Positions 35,775 to 42,977 of a DNA stretch of 50,416 nt are shown here, in pieces (position 1 is the first letter of the stretch; each line of letters begins with the position of its first letter). The notes below the pieces were generated by a model. The model made no database searches. It had not been told where the DNA came from and saw only the letters and a list, made by a program, of their open reading frames with translations. The position numbers and the translations under genes are program-made. Origin of the DNA: Campylobacterales bacterium (lineage in GTDB: Bacteria > Campylobacterota > Campylobacteria > Campylobacterales > Sulfurimonadaceae); contig JAPLGP010000030.1 in NCBI GenBank assembly GCA_026390075.1, positions 1 through 50,416 on the forward strand, in the 5' to 3' direction.

Positions 35775-37601
35775 ATCTTAGTTAAACTTCTTTTTATCAC
35801 AATCTTTAGCATTACTTTTCTCCATGCTTCACTTTCAGAGTACAAAAGTAGAGCCGATGCGCTCAAATTATCGGAGGAGCGATATTGGCATTTGCTTCTT
35901 CATATGGTTGGAGGGGAGAGTGAGATTGATGATGCTCAGTTTTTCCTTGCACAAGGTGGCAAAACAGATGCAAAACACGAACTTGATGCAACGCTCACAG
36001 CCCTCTTAAATGAAAAAAGTTTTGATGACAACTCTACTGCATGTAAATTTCCAGCAAGAAAAGCATGGCTTAAAGAGAAGCTTCAGATAGATGATTTTGT
36101 TGAGGTAACTTGTAAAAAATATGATGAAACTCTGCAAAAACTCAATCCAAAATCTGTGACACTTGTTTATCCATCCGCGCATATAAACTCTATAACTTCT
36201 ATGTTTGGACACACATTTTTACGCATAAATTCTGGCTATAATTCAAGGCTTCTTTCTTACGCCATCAACTATGCAGCTGAAATAGAATCCAAAAAAACAA
36301 ATCTTTTTATGTCTGCTACAAAAGGTCTTAGTGGCGGATTTCCGGGGAGTTATTCGCTTTTGCCCTATTATGAAAAATTAAAAGAGTATCGAGATACGGA
36401 ACAACGCGATGTGTGGGAATATGACCTCAATTTGAATGAAGAGGAAGTTTTAGTGATGCTGATGCATTATTGGGAACTTCAAAATACAAAATCTGATTAC
36501 TACTTTTTTACTGAAAATTGCTCTTACAACATGCTTTGGTTATTAGAAGTTGCAAGACCATCGATACACCTACGAGAGCATTTCAGTTACGATGTCATTC
36601 CACTTGAGACTGTTCATGTGGCTCAAGAAGAAAACATCATTGAAAAAATAAACTATAGGGCTTCAAGAAGATCTATACTCCTCAAATACGAAGAGTTACT
36701 TGATGATGCTTATATCCACATGCCAAGAGATATCGTTGATTCAAAGATTGAGCTAAATAAAATAGTAGAAGATGAAACGATGGATGAGCAACAAAAAAGA
36801 TATATTTTAGAGGCATCTATCGAATTTTTGGAGTACTCATTTGCACAAAAGAGCATAAGTGAGCAGATGTATCAAACACTTTTTGAGACTCTGACACGAG
36901 AAAGAGCGACTCTTGGAAGTGGAGAAAAATTAAACATTGAGACACCTTTAGACCCGATGCAAAGCCATAGAGCGATAAGAGTATCCGCAGGTGCGGGAAT
37001 GAGAGATAATGAACGGATTGGGTTTTTAGGTATTCGTCCTGCATATCATGATTTGGAAGATAGCAGTTACGGTTTTTTACGAGGCACACAAATAGACTTT
37101 TTAAATCTTCAACTTGCATACACAGACCATAATGTAAGCGTGGAAGAAGCGACACTCCTCTCCATTGCATCTCTTTCGCAAAGGTCAGAATTTTTTGACA
37201 GCTTTTCATGGAGAACCAAAGTCGGCTGGGACAGAGACTACATGAGCGACAAAGCAAACTTCATCTCTACAGTCGGCGGTGGATATAGCTGGGGAAATAA
37301 ATTTGCATCTGTTTATCTCATGGCAGACCCGCTTTTGTATTCAGAAAACAAAGTTGTTACCGCGACTGGCAACAGTGTGGGGCTGATTTTTGACAAATAC
37401 TCTTATATGAACACAAATGTAGAGCTAACAAAAAGATGGTACGACACAGGCGAAGAACAATGGCTGGCAAAAGTGTCACAAAGTTTTAGAGTATCACAAA
37501 ATGTACAGCTAAAATTGAAGTACGATTATGGTGAGAAAAACCATCTGCAGACGATAGAGAAAAGAGAAACTTTCAAAGCATTGCTGAACTACTACCTTTG
37601 A
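35775..37601 (+). CDS. DUF4105 domain outer-envelope protein; apparent ATC start
   Basis: About 608 residues. A signal peptide (LVKLLFITIFSITFLHA) is followed by the DUF4105 domain (about 110-290) with SAHINSITSMFGHTFLRI and FFTENCSYNMLWLLE, whose His and Cys resemble a papain-like or NlpC-type active site, and a C-terminal region of beta-strands that looks like an outer-membrane barrel. No ATG, GTG or TTG occurs before codon 40. ATC 35775-35777 lies seven bases after AGGA and directly begins the signal peptide; an in-frame stop sits four codons upstream. A 12-mer copy at 36716 encodes Ile-His-Met-Pro. Confidence 0.8.
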   Translation: MLVKLLFITIFSITFLHASLSEYKSRADALKLSEERYWHLLLHMVGGESEIDDAQFFLAQGGKTDAKHELDATLTALLNEKSFDDNSTACKFPARKAWLKEKLQIDDFVEVTCKKYDETLQKLNPKSVTLVYPSAHINSITSMFGHTFLRINSGYNSRLLSYAINYAAEIESKKTNLFMSATKGLSGGFPGSYSLLPYYEKLKEYRDTEQRDVWEYDLNLNEEEVLVMLMHYWELQNTKSDYYFFTENCSYNMLWLLEVARPSIHLREHFSYDVIPLETVHVAQEENIIEKINYRASRRSILLKYEELLDDAYIHMPRDIVDSKIELNKIVEDETMDEQQKRYILEASIEFLEYSFAQKSISEQMYQTLFETLTRERATLGSGEKLNIETPLDPMQSHRAIRVSAGAGMRDNERIGFLGIRPAYHDLEDSSYGFLRGTQIDFLNLQLAYTDHNVSVEEATLLSIASLSQRSEFFDSFSWRTKVGWDRDYMSDKANFISTVGGGYSWGNKFASVYLMADPLLYSENKVVTATGNSVGLIFDKYSYMNTNVELTKRWYDTGEEQWLAKVSQSFRVSQNVQLKLKYDYGEKNHLQTIEKRETFKALLNYYL

Positions 37602-37638
37602 GAGTTAAAGCAAAATTATGCAATAGAAATTTCTAATC

Positions 37639-37688
37639 TTGACAAAAAACAATCTTTTTATATATAATATATTTTAGTTTATATATAA
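37639..37688 (+). promoter_or_regulatory. Promoter and probable operator of the toxin-antitoxin pair
   Basis: TTGACA (37639-37644), an 18-base spacer and TATAAT (37663-37668) form a near-consensus promoter. The palindrome TTATATATAA occurs twice, at 37658-37667 over the -10 box and at 37679-37688, exactly 21 bp apart (two helix turns), as expected for cooperative autorepression by an antitoxin. Confidence 0.65.
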
Positions 37689-37698
37689 GGGGTTTAAA

Positions 37699-37953
37699 AT
37701 GCTAAGCATTGGGATAGGCGAACTACAAAAAAATATTTCTATATTTCAAAATCTTACAGAGATATTGGAGATAGTTGATAAAAGAACGAAACAACCACTC
37801 GCTTTTGTCTATCCGATTCAAAAGCAGGTAATGACCACTTCACTAGCAGGTAAATACAAAAATAGAGTCCCATTATCAACACTTAGTATAGAGCAAATAA
37901 AAGAGGAATCTTTTGCAAAAGCGATGGAGGAGAAATATGGTTCATCTTCTTGA
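37699..37953 (+). CDS. Antitoxin, Phd/YefM-like
   Basis: An 84-residue protein. Its first half (IGIGELQKNISIFQNLTEIL, then RTKQPLAFVYP) has the Phd/YefM layout: a short DNA-binding strand-helix unit followed by a strand ending in a Val/Tyr-Pro. The C-terminal half is expected to wrap the toxin. An AAGGGG site precedes the ATG. It overlaps the PIN toxin gene by 17 bases. Confidence 0.75.
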   Translation: MLSIGIGELQKNISIFQNLTEILEIVDKRTKQPLAFVYPIQKQVMTTSLAGKYKNRVPLSTLSIEQIKEESFAKAMEEKYGSSS

Positions 37954-38314
37954 TACAAATATTATCATTCGATTTTTGATAGGCGACCATGAGGATTTTT
38001 TACTCCAAAGTACTGAAATATTTAAAAATATAGAAACATCAAAAATACAAGTTGAAATTGGAGAGGGTGTTTTGATGGAAGCTTATTTTGTCTTAACAAA
38101 ATTTTATAAAATATCAAAAACTGAGGTGATAAATGACCTCAAAACCATTTTGGCATTTGATGGGGTAATCAATCACAATAAAGCAATCCTTTTTGAAACT
38201 TTTTCAATTTTAGAAAATAAAAATATTGATTTTGTTGATGCCTTGATATGTGCAAAAAGTAAACTTCAAGGATACGGAAAATTAAGTTTTGATAATGATT
38301 TAAAACGATGTTAA
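37937..38314 (+). CDS. PIN-domain toxin (VapC-like ribonuclease)
   Basis: A 125-residue PIN-domain protein. The acidic residues that bind the metal are present: Asp in LLDTNIIIRF (about 6), Glu in VLMEAYFVL (about 48), Asp in NIDFVDALI (about 100) and Asp in LSFDNDLK (about 119). VapC-type toxins cut tRNA or rRNA when freed from the antitoxin. The start chosen is ATG 37937 after GGAGGAG; a longer frame only repeats antitoxin sequence. No mobile element borders the pair. Confidence 0.87.
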   Translation: MVHLLDTNIIIRFLIGDHEDFLLQSTEIFKNIETSKIQVEIGEGVLMEAYFVLTKFYKISKTEVINDLKTILAFDGVINHNKAILFETFSILENKNIDFVDALICAKSKLQGYGKLSFDNDLKRC

Positions 38315-38420
38315 ATTTTTTCACAAAAGTGCTGCATAAGTAATATATACCAACAGTAGTTCAAATCTAGCTATATTATAGTAAAATTTCAAACTTATTT
38401 TAGAGCTATTTGGAGATTGG

Positions 38421-39152
38421 ATGAAGCAAGAAAAGATAGATAAAGTTCCTGCATGGCTAGATTTTACTCAAAGTGCTACGGGGCTGATCTTAGCTCTTTT
38501 TATTATGGGGCATATTCTTTTTGAAGCTTCTATTTTAGTCTCAAATGAGTTGATGTATAAAGTGACGCTTATGTTTGAGGGGTATTACTTTTTTGGTGAG
38601 ACTTACCCTGGGATAGTTTCATTTTTAGCGGCTGCTATTTTTATTCTTTTTATTGTTCATGCGGCTCTGGCTCTTAGAAAATTCCCTTCAAGTTATCAAC
38701 AGTACAAAATTATACGAGAACATACTACGAGGATGCAACATGAAGATAGCTCTTTGTGGATGATTCAGGTTATTACAGGCTTTATGATGTTTTTTATAGG
38801 CTCAGTGCATCTTTATATTATGATGAGCCAACCCTCAAATATCGGTCCGTATGCCAGTTCACACAGAGTTGTAGCGGAATTTATGGGACCACTTTATTTT
38901 ATGCTTCTTCTTGCTGTGATTTCACATGCTTTTATCGGGCTGTACCGTTTAGCCTTGAAATGGGGCTTTATGGAGGGGAAACATCCAGAAATTTCCCGTG
39001 CGAAATTTAAACTTCTTATGAAGGCGATGATAGCAGTTTATATCATCGTCGGTCTCTCCTCGCTTGGCAAATACACCTACATAGGGCTTACACACGACTT
39101 TAGCGATGGTGTAAAATATAAATCTCAAACTATCCACATGGAGAACCACTAA
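38421..39152 (+). CDS. frdC: Fumarate reductase cytochrome b subunit
   Basis: A 243-residue di-heme membrane anchor of the Wolinella-type quinol:fumarate reductase. It has five helices. The four heme-binding histidines are visible as His31 (IMGHILF), His80 (FIVHAAL), His130 (GSVHLYI) and His169 ([11 protein letters not shown]). In W. succinogenes a Glu two residues before the last His serves the transmembrane proton path; here that residue is Ile167. A GGAG site precedes the ATG. The stop overlaps the frdA ATG by one base. Confidence 0.93.
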   Translation: MKQEKIDKVPAWLDFTQSATGLILALFIMGHILFEASILVSNELMYKVTLMFEGYYFFGETYPGIVSFLAAAIFILFIVHAALALRKFPSSYQQYKIIREHTTRMQHEDSSLWMIQVITGFMMFFIGSVHLYIMMSQPSNIGPYASSHRVVAEFMGPLYFMLLLAVISHAFIGLYRLALKWGFMEGKHPEISRAKFKLLMKAMIAVYIIVGLSSLGKYTYIGLTHDFSDGVKYKSQTIHMENH

Positions 39153-41140
39153 TGAAAATAATTTACACAGATGTTCTCATCATTGGTGGCGGACTTGCGG
39201 GGCTTCGCGTTGCAACGGGAGTAAAAGAGCGAGGACATGATGCGATTATTCTCACACTTGTTCCGCCAAAACGCTCACACTCTGCAGCGGCTCAAGGCGG
39301 TATGCAGGCAAGTTTGGCAAACTCAAAAATGGGTGAGGGCGACAACGAAGATGTTCACTTTGGCGATACCATAAGAGGAAGTGACTGGGGAGCAGATCAA
39401 GAAGTTGCACGGATGTTTGTTCATTGCGCACCAAAAGCCATCAGAGAACTTGCCGCTTGGGGTGTTCCATGGAGCAGAGTTCAAAAAGGCGATAGAACCG
39501 CGATTATCAATGCACAAAAAGTGACGATTACCGAAAAAGAGGAAGCACACGGACTCATAACTGCAAGAGATTTCGGCGGTACAAAAAAGTGGAGAACTTG
39601 CTACACCTCGGACGGAACAGGTCATAGTATGCTTTATGCGATGGACAACAAAGCACATGAAAAAGAGGTAGAAATCCACGAACGCATGGAAGCTATTTCT
39701 CTCATTACAGATAATGGTCGTTGTTATGGAACGGTTGCAAGAAACCTTATGACTGGAGAATTAGTTGCGTATGTGAGTAAAACAACAACCGTGGCAACAG
39801 GCGGATATGGCAGGATTTATAGCGTTTCAACTAATGCGATTATTTGTCAGGGAATAGGTCAAGCTTTAGCACTTGAAACGGGCATAGCAACTTTAGGAAA
39901 TATGGAAGCTATTCAGTTTCATCCGACTGCAATTGTTCCAGTTGGGATTTTAACAACTGAGGGGTGTCGCGGTGATGGCGGACTGCTTTTGGACAAAGAT
40001 GGGTATAGATTTATGCCTGACTATGAGCCTGACAAAAAAGAGTTGGCGAGTCGTGATGTTGTAAGTCGTAGAATGACGGAACACATTCGAAAAGGTAAAG
40101 GCGTAAAAAGCCGTTATGGAGACCATTTATGGCTTGACATTACCAATCTTGGACGCGAACATATTGAAAAAAATCTTCGTGAAGTTAAAGAGATTTGCGA
40201 AAACTTTTTGGGCATAGACCCTGCTGTGAGTTGGATTCCAGTGCGCCCAACACAACACTATTCTATGGGTGGCATTCGCACAAAATACACAGGAGAATCG
40301 CAAACGCTTAAAGGGCTTTACTCGTGCGGGGAAGCGGCTTGTTGGGATTTGCACGGATTTAACCGTCTTGGCGGAAATTCTGTAAGTGAAACGGTTGTAG
40401 CGGGAATGTTGGTGGCAGAATATATTTCAAATTTTTGTGACTCGCCTGAGAGTTCGATGCAAATTCACTCTTCAAAAATTGAGTCAGCTTTAAAATGTGA
40501 AAAAAACAAACTTGAAGCACTTCTCACAAAAGAAAATGGGGAAGACACTTATGTGCTTCGCCGTCGTATGGAAGAGATTATGATGGATAAAGTAGGCATC
40601 TTTAGAAATGAGAAAGATTTGCAAGAGGCTGTGGATGAGTTAGAAGAGTTACTTAAACGCTCAAAAAACATAGAAGTTTTTCGCTCAAAAAGTCGTGCAG
40701 CAAATCCTGCCCTAGTCAATGCGTACAGAACGCAAAAAATGTTAAAAGTAGCTCTCACGGTTGCTTATGGAGCACTTTTACGACAAGAGAGTCGTGGCGC
40801 ACACTCAAGAGAGGATTTTCCAGCTCGTGATGATGAAAACTGGTTAAAGCGAACCATCACTTCATGGCCTGATGCAAATCAAACGATGCCGAGTGTGAGT
40901 TATGAAGAGATTCCAGTTGCAACGATGGAACTCCCTCCAGGATTTCGTGGGTACGGACAAGATTTGACAAAACATCACCATGAAACAAAAATGAGACTCT
41001 CAACTGTGGAAGCTGTGCAAAAAAGACTTGAAGAAGAAGGTGCATCTCGCTTTGAAATTCAAAATGCTTTGATGCCGTATCTTGATAAATTGCCAAAAAA
41101 ATATCGTCAAATAAATGAGAGATTAGGAGAAAATATATGA
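39152..41140 (+). CDS. frdA: Fumarate reductase flavoprotein subunit
   Basis: A 662-residue subunit with covalent FAD that reduces fumarate to succinate (or runs in reverse). Visible: the dinucleotide-binding [12 protein letters not shown] (about 12), [12 protein letters not shown] with the FAD-linked His (about 43), [20 protein letters not shown] (about 253) and the active-site Arg/His region [13 protein letters not shown] (about 366). The length matches the W. succinogenes subunit. In autotrophic Campylobacterota this enzyme also serves the reductive TCA cycle. Confidence 0.97.
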   Translation: MKIIYTDVLIIGGGLAGLRVATGVKERGHDAIILTLVPPKRSHSAAAQGGMQASLANSKMGEGDNEDVHFGDTIRGSDWGADQEVARMFVHCAPKAIRELAAWGVPWSRVQKGDRTAIINAQKVTITEKEEAHGLITARDFGGTKKWRTCYTSDGTGHSMLYAMDNKAHEKEVEIHERMEAISLITDNGRCYGTVARNLMTGELVAYVSKTTTVATGGYGRIYSVSTNAIICQGIGQALALETGIATLGNMEAIQFHPTAIVPVGILTTEGCRGDGGLLLDKDGYRFMPDYEPDKKELASRDVVSRRMTEHIRKGKGVKSRYGDHLWLDITNLGREHIEKNLREVKEICENFLGIDPAVSWIPVRPTQHYSMGGIRTKYTGESQTLKGLYSCGEAACWDLHGFNRLGGNSVSETVVAGMLVAEYISNFCDSPESSMQIHSSKIESALKCEKNKLEALLTKENGEDTYVLRRRMEEIMMDKVGIFRNEKDLQEAVDELEELLKRSKNIEVFRSKSRAANPALVNAYRTQKMLKVALTVAYGALLRQESRGAHSREDFPARDDENWLKRTITSWPDANQTMPSVSYEEIPVATMELPPGFRGYGQDLTKHHHETKMRLSTVEAVQKRLEEEGASRFEIQNALMPYLDKLPKKYRQINERLGENI

Positions 41141-41880
41141 GTGAAGAAAAAAGCCCACGAACCCTAAAAATAGATGTTCTTCGCTACGACCCAAATGACA
41201 AAAATGATTTTCCTCATATAGAAAGATTTGAAGTTTTAGAAGCAGATGGAATGACACTTTACATCGTTTTAAACGAGATACGAGAGCATCTTGACAACTC
41301 ACTTATGTTTGACTTTGTGTGTCGTGCAGGGATTTGTGGAAGCTGTTCTATGCTTGTAAATGGTCGTCCGACTTTGGCATGTAGTACACTTACTTCCAAG
41401 CTAGATGCGCATATTACTCTTGCTCCTCTTCCTCTTTTTAAACTTATAAAAGATTTGTCTATTTACACGGGCGAATGGATGCGTTACCTCAATGAGCACC
41501 TTGAAACATGGATTCATGCCAAAGAGGAAGTTCTAAATTTTGATAAACTCGAAGAGCGAATGGACCCAGCTTTAGCAGATGAGATTTATGAACTTGACCG
41601 CTGTGTTGAGTGTGGATGTTGTGTGGCTGGATGTGGAACGATTCAGATGAAACCGAGTTTTGTGGGCGCGGTTGGTCTCAACAAAGTAGCTCGTTACCAC
41701 CTTGACCCAAGAGACAAAAGAAGTGATGAAGAGTATTATGAACTCATCGGCGATGAAAATGGTGTTTTTGGGTGTATGACACTTTTAGGATGTGAGGATG
41801 TTTGTCCAAAAGATTTACCTCTTCAGAGTAAAATTGCGTATCTTCGTCGTATGATGATGAAAACAGCACTAAAAAATTAA
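41137..41880 (+). CDS. frdB: Fumarate reductase iron-sulfur subunit
   Basis: A 247-residue subunit carrying three clusters: 2Fe-2S from [15 protein letters not shown] (about 62-76), then [12 protein letters not shown] (4Fe-4S/3Fe-4S, about 157) and [10 protein letters not shown] (about 215). It passes electrons from the FrdC hemes to FrdA. It overlaps frdA by four bases (ATGA). No further subunit follows. Confidence 0.97.
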   Translation: MSEEKSPRTLKIDVLRYDPNDKNDFPHIERFEVLEADGMTLYIVLNEIREHLDNSLMFDFVCRAGICGSCSMLVNGRPTLACSTLTSKLDAHITLAPLPLFKLIKDLSIYTGEWMRYLNEHLETWIHAKEEVLNFDKLEERMDPALADEIYELDRCVECGCCVAGCGTIQMKPSFVGAVGLNKVARYHLDPRDKRSDEEYYELIGDENGVFGCMTLLGCEDVCPKDLPLQSKIAYLRRMMMKTALKN

Positions 41881-41902
41881 ATAAAATTAAGGAAAAAACA
41901 CT

Positions 41903-42277
41903 ATGAAATTCGTACAAACAAACAAAGCACCTTCGGCAATTGGACCCTATTCACAAGCAGTTGTGGCAAATGGCATGGTTTACACTTCAGGACAAATCGC
42001 ACTGACACCAGAGGGTGTGATGCTTGAAAATGATGTGCGCATTCAAACGACACAGGTTTTAAAAAATCTAAGTGCTGTTTTGGAAGAGGCGGGAAGTTCA
42101 CTAGCAAGTGTGATAAAAACAACTATATTTCTAGCAGATATGGATGACTTCGCAGCAGTCAGTGAGCTTTATGCAGAAGCTTTTGGCGCACATAAACCAG
42201 CTCGTTCAACAGTAGCGGTAAAAACTTTACCAAAAAATGCTCTGGTTGAAATAGATGCGATTGCACTTGTAAAATAA
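41903..42277 (+). CDS. ridA: RidA-family reactive intermediate deaminase
   Basis: A 124-residue RidA/YjgF protein that hydrolyses the enamine/imine products of PLP enzymes to keto acids. GPYSQAVVANGMVYTSGQI, the catalytic Arg in KPARSTVAVKTLPKNALVEI and the final DAIA stretch are the family signature. It lies 22 bases after frdB with its own AAGGA site, so it may be cotranscribed with the reductase. Confidence 0.93.
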   Translation: MKFVQTNKAPSAIGPYSQAVVANGMVYTSGQIALTPEGVMLENDVRIQTTQVLKNLSAVLEEAGSSLASVIKTTIFLADMDDFAAVSELYAEAFGAHKPARSTVAVKTLPKNALVEIDAIALVK

Positions 42278-42293
42278 AAATTACTTTTTTTAC

Positions 42294-42316
42294 GGCATGT
42301 GGAAGTTCCACATGCC
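42294..42316. terminator. Inverted pair of the 12-mer after ridA
   Basis: GGCATGTGGAA (42294-42304) and TTCCACATGCC (42306-42316) are separated by a single base, giving a near-perfect palindrome, 16 bases after the ridA stop. It is the likely terminator of frdCAB-ridA. Confidence 0.6.
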
Positions 42317-42333
42317 AACACAATTAGTTTTAT

Positions 42334-42437
42334 TAGACTTCTTGCATAACCCTCTTTTTAGATTGCTTCACTTCGTTCGCAATGACAGTCATTGCGAGGA
42401 GGAACGACGAAGCAATCTTGGGTTTGCAAGAAGTCTA
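42334..42437. repeat. Palindromic repeat, copy 4
   Basis: 104 bp, the cleanest copy. Arms TAGACTTCTTGCATAACCC and GGGTTTGCAAGAAGTCTA, inner arms AGATTGCTTC and GAAGCAATCT, centre GCAATGACAGTCATTGC. It lies between the converging ridA and gamma-carbonic-anhydrase-like genes, 17 bases after the 12-mer pair. Confidence 0.85.
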
Positions 42438-42446
42438 TTGTAAAAA

Positions 42447-42974
42447 CTACTCTTGATAATCTTTCTTAAACTCCACATATCTTGAAGCAGAAGCATATAA
42501 CTCTTTAATCTCGGCATCATAAAGTTCTCTTACAACTTTTGCGGGGCTTCCCATGATGAGTGAGCGAGGTGGAAAGATTTTTCCTTTTGTAACTAACGCT
42601 CCAGCTCCGACAATAGACTCTTTGCCTATAACCGCACCATCGAGTATGGTTGCACTCATGCCGATTAAACAAGCATCTTCTATCGTACAGCCGTGAAGCA
42701 TTACACGATGTCCGATTGTCACATCATCGCCGATAATAGTCGGGTTTCCATCGCTCTTATCTTCTCTTTTGTAGTGAGTGACATGAATCATGCTCAAATC
42801 TTGAATGTTGACACGATTTCCTATTTTGATGTAATGCACATCGCCCCGTACAACGCATCCAAACCAGATAGAACAATCACTTCCACATGCCACATCTCCG
42901 ATTACATCCGCTGAGGGAGCTATCCAACTGTTCGCACCGATTGTGGGTACAATATTTTTAAATGTATGTATCAT
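42447..42974 (-). CDS. Gamma-carbonic-anhydrase-like hexapeptide protein
   Basis: A 175-residue left-handed beta-helix protein of the YrdA/PaaY type. The three candidate zinc histidines are in MIHVTHYK (about 80-85) and TIGHRVMLHGC (about 107-114). Relatives include true gamma-carbonic anhydrases and proteins without activity, so catalysis is not certain. It lies three bases after ppk1. A 12-mer copy at 42883 encodes Cys-Gly-Ser in Asp-Val-Ala-Cys-Gly-Ser. Confidence 0.87.
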   Translation of the reverse strand: MIHTFKNIVPTIGANSWIAPSADVIGDVACGSDCSIWFGCVVRGDVHYIKIGNRVNIQDLSMIHVTHYKREDKSDGNPTIIGDDVTIGHRVMLHGCTIEDACLIGMSATILDGAVIGKESIVGAGALVTKGKIFPPRSLIMGSPAKVVRELYDAEIKELYASASRYVEFKKDYQE

Positions 42975-42977
42975 CTT

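Noticed and set aside
37913-37936. Longer start for the PIN toxin
   Set aside because: The extra residues translate the antitoxin end in another frame; ATG 37937 has a strong GGAGGAG site and begins the PIN fold properly.
39252-41096. Minus-strand ORFs opposite frdA
   Set aside because: Antisense shadows of a highly conserved gene; residue composition is not protein-like.
2130-41380. One-mismatch 12-mer forms (for example 2130, 10132, 18545, 22441, 23287, 35297, 41374)
   Set aside because: A few such forms are expected by chance, so only exact cores were counted; 15909 and 35297 are mentioned because of their neighbours.
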